Positions 34,399 through 45,328 of a stretch of 64,000 nucleotides of DNA are shown in pieces; position 1 is the stretch's first letter, and each line of letters begins with the position of its first letter. The position numbers and the translations under genes are program-made. The notes under the pieces are model-generated. The model worked only from the letters and a program-made list of their open reading frames with translations, searched no databases and was not told where the DNA came from. This stretch comes from Xenoacremonium recifei (Eukaryota; Ascomycota; Sordariomycetes; Hypocreales; Nectriaceae), in assembly GCA_012184525.1 (NCBI GenBank), contig WOFQ01000023.1, forward strand, positions 467,321 through 531,320, written 5' to 3'.

Positions 34399-35922
34399 AT
34401 GCCTTCATCATCTTCGTCCCAGGGCGATGTCGCTCTCGAGGCGAAAGCCAAACATCCCGTCGCAGAGCAAGATGTTGGAATTGCCGAGTCCATCCAATTC
34501 GACCACCAGGAGGGTCAGATGATGAAACCTTTCTCGACTCTCTCGGCGATGAGCATTGGTGCCAACACCACGAACAGTGCCATGGGTGTCATCCTCACAC
34601 TCGGCATCTGGCTTCCATATGGCGGTCCAGCCTTTACCGTGTACAGTTATATTGCAATGGCACTCGTGGGCACGGCGACCGCAATAAGTCTCTCGGAACT
34701 GGCCTCTGCGATGCCTGATGCTGGCGGTCAATACATCTGGGTTGCAAGGCTCTCTCCTCCTCGATATCGACGGTTCTTGTCATATGTGACGGCCCTCGTC
34801 AGCTGGGCTGGAGCTGTCTGCACTGGCGCATCTGCAACTCTAGCTTGTCCAGAGCTGATCGCCGAGTTGGTCGAGTTCCTATACCCAGGTGTTGAGGTCG
34901 CTCCGTGGAAGGTGTTCCTGGGCTACCAGGCAGTCAACTTGATCACAATGGTCCCCGGCCTCTTCGAGTCTGTGATTCCTAGGATGGGGAAGATGGCTAT
35001 GTTTTACACCTGGGCTGTCCTAGCGTTCATTTTTATTGGGCTCTTCGCCGCCAGTGGCACGTATCAACCTGCGGACAAAATCTTCACAGGTTTCTCGCAG
35101 GAGACAGGCTGGTCAGCAGGAATTGCCGTCCTGATAGGCATGAACAGTCCCAACTGGTGCTTTTCGTGCTTGGATACCATTGTACATATCGCCGAAGAAG
35201 TCCCAAGTCCCCAGAAGAACATCCCGAAGGCCATCATGTGGACCATTCCGATTGGTCTCGTCACTGGTCTCCTCATTCTGTTTGCCGGCATCTTTACCAT
35301 GGACAACTCAGGCACGCAAAGTTACTATTTCCAGATCGCCTATACGGCATTTGGAAATAGCAAGGCCGCTGCTATCGCTCTCCAGATTCTCGTCTTCATT
35401 TGCGGTGTGAGCGCCCAAGCGCACATTCATATCTGGCAATCTCGAATTGCGTGGACCATCGGCATGAATCACGGCCTACCTTTTGACTCTCATCTGTCAA
35501 AGGTCGTTGGTGCACCTTTCCACTCTCCTATCTGGGCAACTATCTTCTCAGGCTTCTTCACTGCTCTCTTGGGTGTTGTGTACGTTGGGTCTCGAACTGC
35601 ATTCAGCTCTCTCATCTCGTGTGGCATTCTTTTCCAGTACTTCAGCTACTCTGTCCCGGTGATTCTAATGCTGTTGAGGAAGAGATCTGGGGTTCGCCCA
35701 GGTCCATTCTGGTTTCCCAATCTTGGCATAGTCGCCAACATCACTCTTATCTGCTGGACCATCATAGCCACAATCTTCTACAGTTTCCCCTACGTCTTGC
35801 CAGTTGAGGTTGGGGAGATGAACTATGTATCAGTCATCTTATGTGGATTTATTACGCTCTTTATCGCCATCTGGCTTTTATACGCCCGCAACAAGTGGAC
35901 AGTCCCTCAGCTCCACGATTAG
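34399..35922 (+). CDS. Amino-acid/choline/GABA permease (APC superfamily)
   Basis: A single exon of 507 residues. A polar N-terminus of about 50 residues leads into FSTLSAMSIGANTTNSAMGVIL, the TM1 region typical of the Uga4/Hnm1 group. GGPAFTVYSYIAMALVGTATAISLSELASAMPDAGGQYIWVARLSPP follows as TM2-3, with the conserved SELASAMP and GGQY motifs. About twelve transmembrane helices can be counted. A loop with EEVPSPQKNIPKAI between TM6 and TM7 matches the family. These permeases import GABA, choline, polyamines or neutral amino acids at the plasma membrane. Position 319 bp after the D-amino-acid oxidase suggests it brings in that enzyme's substrate or a related amino compound. Specificity cannot be read from sequence. 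Confidence 0.92.
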   Translation: MPSSSSSQGDVALEAKAKHPVAEQDVGIAESIQFDHQEGQMMKPFSTLSAMSIGANTTNSAMGVILTLGIWLPYGGPAFTVYSYIAMALVGTATAISLSELASAMPDAGGQYIWVARLSPPRYRRFLSYVTALVSWAGAVCTGASATLACPELIAELVEFLYPGVEVAPWKVFLGYQAVNLITMVPGLFESVIPRMGKMAMFYTWAVLAFIFIGLFAASGTYQPADKIFTGFSQETGWSAGIAVLIGMNSPNWCFSCLDTIVHIAEEVPSPQKNIPKAIMWTIPIGLVTGLLILFAGIFTMDNSGTQSYYFQIAYTAFGNSKAAAIALQILVFICGVSAQAHIHIWQSRIAWTIGMNHGLPFDSHLSKVVGAPFHSPIWATIFSGFFTALLGVVYVGSRTAFSSLISCGILFQYFSYSVPVILMLLRKRSGVRPGPFWFPNLGIVANITLICWTIIATIFYSFPYVLPVEVGEMNYVSVILCGFITLFIAIWLLYARNKWTVPQLHD

Positions 35923-37329
35923 TAGATCAGCCTCCACATCCTTGTGAAAGAGAGTGGAAATAAGGAATCATCAAGAGAGTGCGACCATATAGTTTTATAT
36001 AGGTAGCCACAATATTTATCATGTCTTTTGTTGATTGTGCCTTGCTCGAGGCTACTTTTCATCTTACTCTGCCCCATACTCAGCGAAGGATTAAACACTA
36101 AAATCGACCCGACGATATATGGTCGAAGATCTCAGTTGTCCTAACTATCTACAAGACTGAGTCAAAAAGACCTATCAGAAGCCAGTGTGAGTCGAACACG
36201 TTCAGGTACATTTGCCTGTTCAACCCTACCCCCATATTTATACTGTGCATATTTCCGTGAAAAATCAAAGTTTCGACAGAAGATGGTTTCCGGACAGATT
36301 GACGATACGAGTAGTACATTTCCTCCTTTTCCTTGTGATGTTGGACTCGGCAATTATGGAAATTCATTACTCATATCTGAACTAATTTACCTTCGAATTA
36401 CTAAAACTGATAGTACGAAATCGCTCGGACGACTTCGAAGTCACCTACCCTAGAATCTGCGCTTCTGTCTAGTTACACGACTCAAGCGTGGTTCAATCAT
36501 TCTTAGCCATAGACACATCAAGAAATAAACTGAATAAAGTTCAACTAGCCATAGAATCGATTTAACAATTCGTCATTAAGGTCTTGATGTGTTTCAAGTG
36601 GCGATCTTGTGAAACTACATAGCATTTCTCGAGCAACATTTATTTATTTGGTCGTCTACGGAGATGCCTTTTTCTTTTCCCTTATGAGTCCGAGAACTGA
36701 TAGACCTCCTCTCTTGATTCGGGGATTATGAGCTTCATTACACTGATATAGCAGGGGTTTTCAACCACTGGACAGTGTGATATCAAATTCTAAATGTGCA
36801 GACGTCGCACTCTGGACCTTTTTGGGATAGACTGCGCCAAGAGGGAGCTAACGATAGCACACTTCGCTTGCCCACCAAACAGCCTCCCTTGCAAGAATGC
36901 TCCACAACCCTGCGCACTTCTTCCAGGATAGGACTACGGGGTTTGGCATGTAGTAATCTCCGTCAGAGTGTAGTACTTGCATTGCTCTTCTATCAGTTGT
37001 CGTTGCCTAGATGAGAAGTATCGTAATTGTAGAGGTATATTCGGGTGGCCTGGAAAGAACCAAGTCGGTGTGAAGTAGGGGCGCGAGAAACACTCCGGAT
37101 TCCCCTTTTATCCGAAGTGCGGCACTAACTCCATAGTCTCGAACCATTCTTGCTCCACATCCATGCTTGTGATACGAGGAGGTGTACAAGATCTGGACTT
37201 GGGGCGAGACTTTGCTGTTGATAAAATTATTGACTACAGATACAAAGCTTCCAGCCATGCGAACAGATATCTTTGATCAAGCATAGCTGATGATTCTATC
37301 CTTGAACTCCAATTTGAGACCTTGGCATT
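35923..37329. other. AT-rich intergenic region without a supported gene
   Basis: 1.4 kb between the permease and the GMC oxidoreductase. All frames are short and motif-free. The sequence is noticeably AT-rich at 35980-36650. No transposon ends were recognised. Confidence 0.5.
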
Positions 37330-38998
37330 ATGACGACTCAGACGCTCAGCCCGGACGATTTGACCAGCTTTGATTACCTCATTGTCGGAGGAGGTACAGC
37401 TGGTTGCGTTGTTGCTAGTCGGCTCTCGGGATATCTTCCAAAGAGCCGTATTCTCCTGATCGAGGGGGGTCCAACAGATGTCGGGGATGATCGTGTCCTC
37501 ATCCTGAACCGTCGCATCAATACGATAGGAACGGATCTTGATTATGGATACACAACAGTACCACAACCCAATGGTAAGCTGTCGCCGTATTCCCCAGTTG
37601 CTACATGTCTTATATCCCCCAGGCAATGACCATATTCTTCACTCTCGTGCCAAGGTACTCGGTGGTTGCTCAAGTCACAACGACATGGTGTCTTTTCGAT
37701 TTACCGAGTATGACGCCTACCGATGGCAGCTACTCGGCTGTGAAGGCTGGAGCTTCGAACTTTTCAATCGACTGCTTGATAATTTGCGAACAACCATTCG
37801 ACTTCCTCATCCCCGAGATCAGAACCAAATGTGCAAAGACTGGATCGAGTCAGCCCGACGGTCTCTAGGTATTGACAAAATACCCGACTTCAATGATTGC
37901 ATCCGATCGAAACGCGGCCTTCCTGAAGGAGCTGGCTGGTGCAATGTCTCTTATGACCCTGAGACCGGATATCGCAATAGTGCCAGCATCGCATATCTTC
38001 ATCCCATCTTTAGAGGAGACGAGGACAGACCAAACTTGACCGTTCTGACAGATGCCTGGGTATCCAAAATCCACATCTTAAACGACAAGGCTGTTGCTGT
38101 TGATGTGACTCTCAAGTCTGGACAGAAGCACACTGTACGTGCTAAAAAGGAGATCGTCCTTTGTGCGGGAGCTATCGACACGCCGAGGTTACTGCTTCTA
38201 TCAGGGATTGGTCCTAAAACCCATCTTCAATCTGTGAAGATTCCTCTTATTAAGGATATTCCTGGAGTGGGTGAAAATCTCAAAGATCATCCGATGACTA
38301 CCATGCTCTACGAGATGAACGGTCCTGCACCACCGAATACAGCCATGAACTCTGATGCCTGCGTCTTTCTACGATCGAAGCCTTTCAATGAGACTGGCAA
38401 TGATGGACACGCACCCGATACCATGATCCACATGTTTCAGATCCCATTCTGTGAAGATGTCGAGAGGTTAGGCTACGAAGTCCCCGAGCATGTCTTTCAT
38501 TTTCTTCCGGTTGTTCCGCGACCACGTTCAGTCGGCAGGTTGTATCTTAAATCTAACAACCCAACCGAGAAACCAGCATTAGACTTCAGATACTATACAG
38601 ATGGCGGTTATGACTCCTCTATCCTTGTTGCGGGTATCAAAGCCTCTCGACAAATTGCGGCACAGGCCCCTTTCAGTGATTGGATTAAGCGGGAGATTGC
38701 GCCTGGTCCTAAAATCACGACTGACGAGCAAATTGACGAATACGCTCGCCGCGCTTCAAGTACTGTCTATCACCCTGCCTGTACTACAAAAATGGGAGAT
38801 GTCCATAATGATCCTCTGGCAGTGGTGGACTCTCAGCTTCGGGTTCGTGGCATAGGGAGACTTCGTATTGCTGATGCTGGGGTTTTTCCGGATATGATAT
38901 CTGTCAATCCTATGTTGACAGTTTTATGTATCGGTGAACGGGCTGCAGAGCTTATTGCAGCTGATTCGGGTTGGGGTAGGAAGAACGCGAAGATATAA
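37330..38998 (+). CDS. GMC oxidoreductase (choline-dehydrogenase/alcohol-oxidase type)
   Basis: Exons 37330-37573 and 37623-38998 (49-bp intron) give 539 residues. DYLIVGGGTAGCVVASRLS is the FAD dinucleotide fold, and LLIEGGP is the second FAD strand. The splice restores PNGNDHILHSRAKVLGGCSSHN, the GMC signature-1 region. GAIDTPRLLLLSGIGP is GMC signature 2. The C-terminal domain has YHPACTTKMG (catalytic His) and SVNPMLTVLCIGERAA (second active-site Asn). No signal peptide is present, so it is intracellular. The protein ends in AKI, a known non-canonical PTS1, so peroxisomal location is possible. Substrate alcohols are unknown. It is convergent with a Zn2Cys6 regulator, 65 bp tail to tail. 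Confidence 0.93.
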
Positions 38999-39063
38999 CT
39001 TGAAAGCATATCCTATTGGACCTAGTAATGCAGATTCCGCATGATAAAGCAGTATTCCACTCA

Positions 39064-40536
39064 TCACCCGAGTCTGAGTCTCCAATTCTTGGATAACATC
39101 AGCTCTAACCAGGTCATATTTAAACCCAAATCTTTACATTCCCATAGTTGCTCTAAAAGCTTGACTGCACAAAGGTTGGCCGGCAATCTTGTTGCCGAAA
39201 ACAAGGCCTTAAAACGAGCAACAACATCCTTTCTGAGCGCGTCGTCTTCTTTCGTTAATTCTGCAGCCATCGTCATGAGGGGCGTAGGCTGAAGATTAAG
39301 AAAATGTGATGAAGTTGGTATTTGGAACATATCAGCGAGCGTTTTGATTGCATACCCTCTGATTGTTATTTCGGTTTCATCATGGGGTATCGTTATTTCG
39401 CCTTGCTCGGCCTTTGGATCCGTAGTCTTACGACCGGACGACCTGTAAAGCATGACAAGACCATGATTCCGATAAGCATTCGCAGTGATTACCCATGATA
39501 CATCATTTTCCGGAGGCGTCCACTTCAACAATTCTTCTTCGAATGTTTGCTCAAGAGCAATATCTCGAGTGCCGAGCTCCGTAACAGCTCTACAATATCG
39601 CCCAAGGTTTCCCAGGAGATAGAACAAACCCGTACAGTTTCCTGTTATTGGATGTTGAGCCTCGGACATATCTAGAACGTATCCATAAATAAGTTCGTTA
39701 TTGACAGGTTGTTGGTCCCAAGGGTCCAGGAGAAGGGAACATGTCATGTCCCAATAAATGAAAGCGCCCGTGATAAACCTCGTCATCCGGTTGTCGAGTA
39801 GATTTGGTGACGATAGCAAAGCTTCGAACATTCGACGTGTTGCAAAGAGGTGTTCCTTCCCGTAGTCAAGTGTATTATCATCCATGAACGATGAGGAGAC
39901 CCCCAATAGGTATCCAGTCAAGAAATAAGAGACAAGAGGCTTGTCTCCTTTTGCGAGTTCGTGTCTCAGCGTCGCAATTGCTTTGCCCCTCTCTTCAAAG
40001 CAAGTAGTTAGCTTCGACTGCTGGAAGAAGTGTTGGTGTCCAGCGCTAATACTCTGAAGGATATGCAGGAGAGATGTTGATGCTGAAAGATAATCGACTA
40101 TGGGAAACGATAGAGGGTTCCAGGAGTTATCGAGAACCATAATGCGGCTGGTATTCTCGAACCAGAGCCGCATGAGATGCTTGTTGAAAGATGGGGTATT
40201 ATTCAAAGAATCCCCGTCGTGACATAGCAACGTCCTGTTCTGGAGGATAGCTACCCATGGCATCTCAATTTGCCACTGTTCTGGCGGGGCCTTGGGGCGG
40301 CAAATTCTCCCATGGCGCTGACATCTGAGGCATACGGGAAATGTCTCGTCGCATTTTAACCGACGAGCTTTGCATTCTCGGCACCCTGAACGGCTCTTTG
40401 TCCTCCGGGCCTCCGAGCTTGCGGATACGGGGGACGGCTGAGGGACAGGGTTCAAGCCAAACTTGACAGGAGCAATTCTGAACTGACGGGCGGTCATAGT
40501 CAAGCCTGGTGTGATCGTATGAGCCCCTGACTCCAT
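39064..40536 (-). CDS. Zn2Cys6 transcription factor
   Basis: A single exon of 490 residues. At about residues 52-80, CRECKARRLKCDETFPVCLRCQRHGRIC is a complete zinc cluster (C-x2-C-x6-C-x6-C-x2-C-x6-C). It is preceded by a basic SEARRTKSRSG arm. The rest resembles the fungal_trans_2 type of C-terminal regulatory domain, with LMRLWFENTSRIMVLDNSWNPLSF near its start and a helical tail ending LMLSKNWRLRLG. The gene lies tail to tail with the GMC oxidoreductase. There is no coiled coil immediately after the zinc cluster, so DNA-site geometry cannot be guessed. Its target is unknown, with the GMC gene as the nearest candidate. Confidence 0.9.
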   Translation of the reverse strand: MESGAHTITPGLTMTARQFRIAPVKFGLNPVPQPSPVSASSEARRTKSRSGCRECKARRLKCDETFPVCLRCQRHGRICRPKAPPEQWQIEMPWVAILQNRTLLCHDGDSLNNTPSFNKHLMRLWFENTSRIMVLDNSWNPLSFPIVDYLSASTSLLHILQSISAGHQHFFQQSKLTTCFEERGKAIATLRHELAKGDKPLVSYFLTGYLLGVSSSFMDDNTLDYGKEHLFATRRMFEALLSSPNLLDNRMTRFITGAFIYWDMTCSLLLDPWDQQPVNNELIYGYVLDMSEAQHPITGNCTGLFYLLGNLGRYCRAVTELGTRDIALEQTFEEELLKWTPPENDVSWVITANAYRNHGLVMLYRSSGRKTTDPKAEQGEITIPHDETEITIRGYAIKTLADMFQIPTSSHFLNLQPTPLMTMAAELTKEDDALRKDVVARFKALFSATRLPANLCAVKLLEQLWECKDLGLNMTWLELMLSKNWRLRLG

Positions 40537-41843
40537 GGCACAACTGAAATAGTGGCACTCACTCTTGATCTTTTACGGCAGGAATAAATTAACCTCCACA
40601 GCGAAGAAGACATGGAGGTGAGGATACGATTCCAATCCCAAGGTTATACTAGTGGGGCTGGCTGTTTACGGGTACAATGCAGCCCTCGGTGCCTTATCAC
40701 ATAATATCGACTATCAGGACCTTGTTCGCCGACTCAATTGACACCTTCTTATCACTTCACTAATGGTCACTTGATCTGCTAGAGCCAATTACATTGCAGA
40801 TTAGCCCTCCCTCCTCAGACCTTTGTGGTAAGGGGGGTGGATCTGGAAGGGCGCTGCCCCTCTCAGGATGTCATCAACGAGTCAGCCACAGTGTATATTT
40901 CTATGATGCAACAACGCTTCCCATAAAGCATGCATACTCTACGACGGGGCAAAAAATATTGGAATGGGACAGTTGGACGAGAGAAGTACGTATTAACTCT
41001 CTTCCAATCCAGCTATCGTTGCTGCTGAATGTGATAAAGTCTACATGTTGCTCCCGGGAGACATTATATGTGCACTTGCACGAGATTTTGCCCCGCTTCT
41101 GGTTCTTTCCTCTTTTGGCCGCGATGCGAGACCGCCTTATACGCGTACATAAGCGTATTAGTAAAGCAATACGACAGAGCATTGCAGGTGTTTACAGGCC
41201 GGGAACTGGAACAGGATATTGATGGCGAGAGCTTAAACACTTTGAGAATTCTAAACCAAACTGAGCACCAAGCATCCTACGCTCAGAATTCGATAGATTG
41301 CTTCACCGTTCTCTTGGTGAACCTGCCTAACTCCTGTTCAATCTGATATTGATAGCATCTTGCAGTTCCCTGCATGATGAGTAGCGCCTTAATATAATAA
41401 CGCAGCGAATAGTAGTCACGAATTTGCCGTCAATGACTGCGATATGCAAGGCGGGGGAATCAGCCTGCCGAAGAAATAAGTGACTACTAGCTTTGGAGCA
41501 GATGCGAAATCGCCTTTCGCTGACGGACCATCGGCATTTCTGGCTAGTATGGTAGTGTTTGATCTGGCAACTCTACTCCGTTTCATAGCAAGGCTGTATC
41601 ACTACCCCACTTACGATCAGCGAAAAAGTCTAGACTGATCGTGAATATTCCAATTTTGGCAGGTTGTGAGAGCGGTATGAATGCGGTCGAATTTGATCTT
41701 GTGTCACACATTATGAAACCCCCGAACAAGCGTCCTGGATTTGCGACCCTGAAACCCATATCAAAGTCTTCTGGTCTCTTCTAATCTCTTCATGTTCGAA
41801 CCAATAATTCTTTACAACTGCAGTTTTCTTGCGCTAGCTTTCG
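40537..41843. other. Intergenic region without a supported gene
   Basis: 1.3 kb between the regulator start and the carboxylesterase start. The 142-residue plus-strand frame at 40794-41222 has no motif, signal or splice support. This is probably two divergent promoters. Confidence 0.45.
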
Positions 41844-43943
41844 ATGAAGCCTGACGACCGACGGTCGATAAGATATCAGATTATCATGACTTTGTGTTTC
41901 TGGCTGGCTTTACTCTCACTTTTTGGTGCCTCTGGTGCAGTTCATATAGTAGAGCCCACTGCGACAGTCGCAAATGGAACTTATGTAGGAGTCACGAATA
42001 ATAACTACCATGTTGACTACTTTCTCGGTATGCCATTCGCCGAGCCACCAATAGGCCAGCGAAGATTGAGGCCACCGCAAAGTATCAATGAAACATGGAC
42101 AGGTTCACGAAATGCCACTGAATACGTTTATGCTTGCCACGGATATGGCGATGACACCGAAATTGCTGCGCAAGACTACGTCAATGAGGACTGTCTCACC
42201 CTAAATGTGATTCGTCCATCTGGCACAACTAAGGACTCGAATTTGCCGGTGTTGGTCTGGATTCATGGGTTGGTAAAACTCAACAGGACTTTTGAATGAA
42301 CACTCACTGTGTGACTCTAGGGGGGGGTTTTTTGCGGGCGCAGCAATGGATCAAAGATACAATCTGACATTCGTTGTTCAGCATTCTGTAAGAATCGGCA
42401 AGCCATTAATCGCAATCAGTCTGAACTACCGACTCGCATCATATGGGTTTCTTTACTCTCCTGAGATTCTGGAGGCCGGGGTAGCGAACTTGGGCCTGAA
42501 GGACCAGCGGTAAGGTACGGAAGTTTGTTGCTCTATTCATCTGCTTATCGAACCACAGACTGGCTCTGCACTGGATCAAGGAAAATATTGCTGGCTTTGG
42601 TGGTGGGTGACCCTTCAAAAGTAACTATATGGGGGGAGAGCGCGTAAGTAGTTGGATAATTGCATGCAACTTGTTCCATTGGTGAAAATTGTTTTCTGAC
42701 GACTACCTATTGCACGTAGTGGCGCAATCTCAGTTGGTTTGCAATTACGGGCTTATAATGGACGTAACGATGATATTTTCCAAGGAGCCATTGCCGCCTC
42801 TGGTTCACTCGTCGGACTTGGTATAGGAGCAAGTACTCCGTTTGGTACGGATTGACTCTAATACTTGCAGCTGTTTCTAACCCGTGAATAGACCTTGCAC
42901 AGAAAGTGTATCAAAATTTCACAGAGTCCCTCAACTGTTCAAATACGTTGGACACTCTCAAGTGCCTTCGAGACGTTGCACCACAGCAGTTTAATGAAGC
43001 TACGAAAGCTTCCTTGGACCTTGCACCATTGGGATATCTGGCTTATCAGCCCTTTATAGACGGAGATTTCATCGCAGAGAGTGGGATTTCTCAGATGGAA
43101 AAGAGCAACTTTGTCAAAGTCCCCTTGATGACAGGAACGAACTCCGACGAAGGCACATCTTTCGCACCTTTTGGAATCAACGATGACTCGGAATTGGTTT
43201 CATTCTTGGCTTCGCTCCAACTCTCGGTCAAGTCACAATCCGAACTTCTTCGGCTATATTCCTCCGATTCTGGCGACTTGATCCTGGGTGACAAGATACC
43301 GCTGAGCAGGACTATAGGTCTCCAATGGAGGCGCGTTGCGTCTATAATTGGTGATCTGATGTTTATTGGCCCGCGGTTCCTATCGGATCGGATATGGGTC
43401 AATCAAACGGATATCCCTTTGTACAATTACAGGTTCAATGCAGTACCATATGGAGTTTCGGCGGAATATTCGGCATCCCACTTCATGGAAATTCCGTTTT
43501 TCTTGCGCAATTTCGAAGGCACTGGTTTCCTCAATATTGGAGGTCCTTATCTAGGTCCTAATCCATTCAACGGGCTGCCTGAAACTGCGTATAGGCTATC
43601 AGATCTCATGTCGGGGATGCTTATATCATTTGTCAACAATGGCAGCCCCAATCACCTGCCAAACGCTCCTCAACATGAAAAAGGCCAGGAAGATTCTGCA
43701 AATCTACTCGGACGAGCCACACAATGGCTCATACTCAATACTGAACCAATGGATGAACAATATGTTCAGGGGCCGCTTGTAGAATGGCCCCCATTCACTA
43801 CTGAAGAGCAGAGACAGATGGTGTTTCAGTATAAAGAGCCAATGAGGGTTGAGCATGACGAGTTGAGACTCAAGCAACTTGTCTACATATCGCTGCAGTA
43901 CATGAAAGGCGAAGGCCCATGGAACATGAGGGGCCAACATTGA
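41844..43943 (+). pseudogene. Secreted type-B carboxylesterase with a 4-base frameshift before the catalytic serine
   Basis: The gene has a signal peptide (internal Met at 41886, MTLCFWLALLSLFGASGA), DYFLGMPFAEPP, EDCLTLNV, and HGGGFFAG rebuilt by splicing across about 42270-42320. The second splice gives DQRLALHWIKENIAGFGG. At 42599-42612 the expected GGT-GGT-GAC-CCT is GGT-GGT-GGG-TGA-CCC, four bases too many. Removing four bases restores the family's DPSKVTIWGESAG, with the nucleophile serine. Exons after the GESA serine are intact, from GAISVGLQLRAYNG to residue 345 of the last exon, including the EGTSFAP acid region. As written, translation stops just before the serine. It is either a very recent pseudogene or a sequencing error. 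The intact family hydrolyses carboxylic esters outside the cell. Confidence 0.75.
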
Positions 43944-44152
43944 CGGATCAAGCAAACATAGAGAATCTTCAGGGCTTGCAATGAGCTTCCATAACAATCA
44001 TGTTGGGATAGAATAAAGTTGAGATTTTCCTGTTCATGTGTCTGCCTCGCTCAGGCTGCGCCTCGGGACCATTGCCCAACAACATTGACGACGAGATAAA
44101 CAGATATTCTTCCATCCTCACCTTCGCTGATCTTAGCTGGTCAAAATGATAT

Positions 44153-45328
44153 TCAATGCCTAGAAAGAAACTCGGCGGCAGCATCGACAATTGCCTCCGC
44201 CTCCGAATTCCACCCAAGCATAGCCCCTACCATGAAGATATCGTGGGGCGCATCTCTCGTCTCTAAATACTCCACCTGGTTTCCGGGAATTGCCATCATC
44301 GCATCGGCAAATTCCTGTACCGCATCGCAAAGAATTTCCGCGCTGCCGGCCTGGGCGAAGATTGGCACTTTCGTTGCGAAGGGATGCAATGCAGGCGATA
44401 GGTCAGGGTGGTCGAGGCGAATCGGCGGCGGCGCAACAGCTCTGGCGCCCCAGGCCAGCATTCGCCCCTCGATATAATCGGTTTTGCTGTTACGGTGCGA
44501 TGCCATGTCTCTAGAGTCTCCCTCCACGCTTTTATTAACTGCGGGCGAAAAGAGGAGGCAAGCTTTGGGAAGGCCTAGTAATTGCCCATCCTGCAGCTCT
44601 CTGCCAAAAGACTGCAGATGACGGATCAGGGCCACAGCTACTGTTCCTCCTGAAGAATCGCCGGCGAGCACGATCCGATGAGGAGGAATACCCATTGTCT
44701 TGACAACATAAAAGTATGCAGTTAACGCGTCTTGCATCGGGCCCGGATATGGCGTCGGGTTTTTGGAATCGCCTGCTAGCCGGTACTGGACAAAGAGGGC
44801 GCGTGTCCCTGGGCCGAGCCGAGACAAGAGCAGTTGAGCGCTATACTCGCAATCATCGGGGCGCCCGGTGGCCCATAAGAAGCTGCCCGAATGAAAGCTG
44901 AGAACCACTAGACCATCCTCGATTCCATCCTTTGTCGGCGGAGATGGATACCAAGTGGCACCAATCGGCTCTGGCTTCACTTGGCTGTTCGCCGGTAGCA
45001 GATCACCATACATCTCGGAAGGGCTGGGCTCCATCACCACCCATCTCTCTCCCAGTTTTCCTGGCTTGAGACTCAGAGGTTGTGTGAAAGCCAGGTCGGT
45101 GATGAGTCTGAAAACAATTTTCATGACATGGTTCATGAGGGCCTGCCGATAAGTCCATCTGCTATTAGGTCGCGTAAATCTCGGCAAGAAATACATGCTG
45201 TAAAAGCAAGTTGAAAAAAGAACCCGAATGATACCTATTGACGCCCAGAGAAGCGACCCAGGCAGCCGGGTGCGCCAGCCTCTAGGGATAGCATCTTCTT
45301 GGGCAGTCGTGCGAGGCATTGGACCCAA
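44153..45328 (-). CDS. Alpha/beta hydrolase fold-3 (HSL-like) with N-terminal membrane segment
   Basis: A single exon of 391 residues. Residues of about 22-48 form a hydrophobic anchor (SLLWASIGIIRVLFSTCFYSMYFL). The catalytic domain has FHSGSFLW where most HSL enzymes have HGGGF. AGDSSGGTVA (GxSxG) is the nucleophile elbow, and QAGSAEILCDA near the acid position precedes DAPHDIFMVG with the catalytic histidine. This domain order fits fungal HSL-type esterases placed on the ER or lipid-droplet membrane, in which the HG motif is often degenerate. The substrate is unknown. It is convergent with the frameshifted carboxylesterase, with about 210 bp between stops. The last codons read AAEFLSRH. 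Confidence 0.85.
   Translation of the reverse strand: MGPMPRTTAQEDAIPRGWRTRLPGSLLWASIGIIRVLFSTCFYSMYFLPRFTRPNSRWTYRQALMNHVMKIVFRLITDLAFTQPLSLKPGKLGERWVVMEPSPSEMYGDLLPANSQVKPEPIGATWYPSPPTKDGIEDGLVVLSFHSGSFLWATGRPDDCEYSAQLLLSRLGPGTRALFVQYRLAGDSKNPTPYPGPMQDALTAYFYVVKTMGIPPHRIVLAGDSSGGTVAVALIRHLQSFGRELQDGQLLGLPKACLLFSPAVNKSVEGDSRDMASHRNSKTDYIEGRMLAWGARAVAPPPIRLDHPDLSPALHPFATKVPIFAQAGSAEILCDAVQEFADAMMAIPGNQVEYLETRDAPHDIFMVGAMLGWNSEAEAIVDAAAEFLSRH

Noticed and set aside
40794..41222. Plus-strand frame of 142 residues upstream of the carboxylesterase
   Set aside because: Its composition is irregular, and it shows no motif, signal peptide or homology pattern.
42600..42720. Alternative intron removing the extra bases in the carboxylesterase
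   Set aside because: The candidate donors at GTGGGT would also delete the catalytic GESA segment and do not restore the reading frame.
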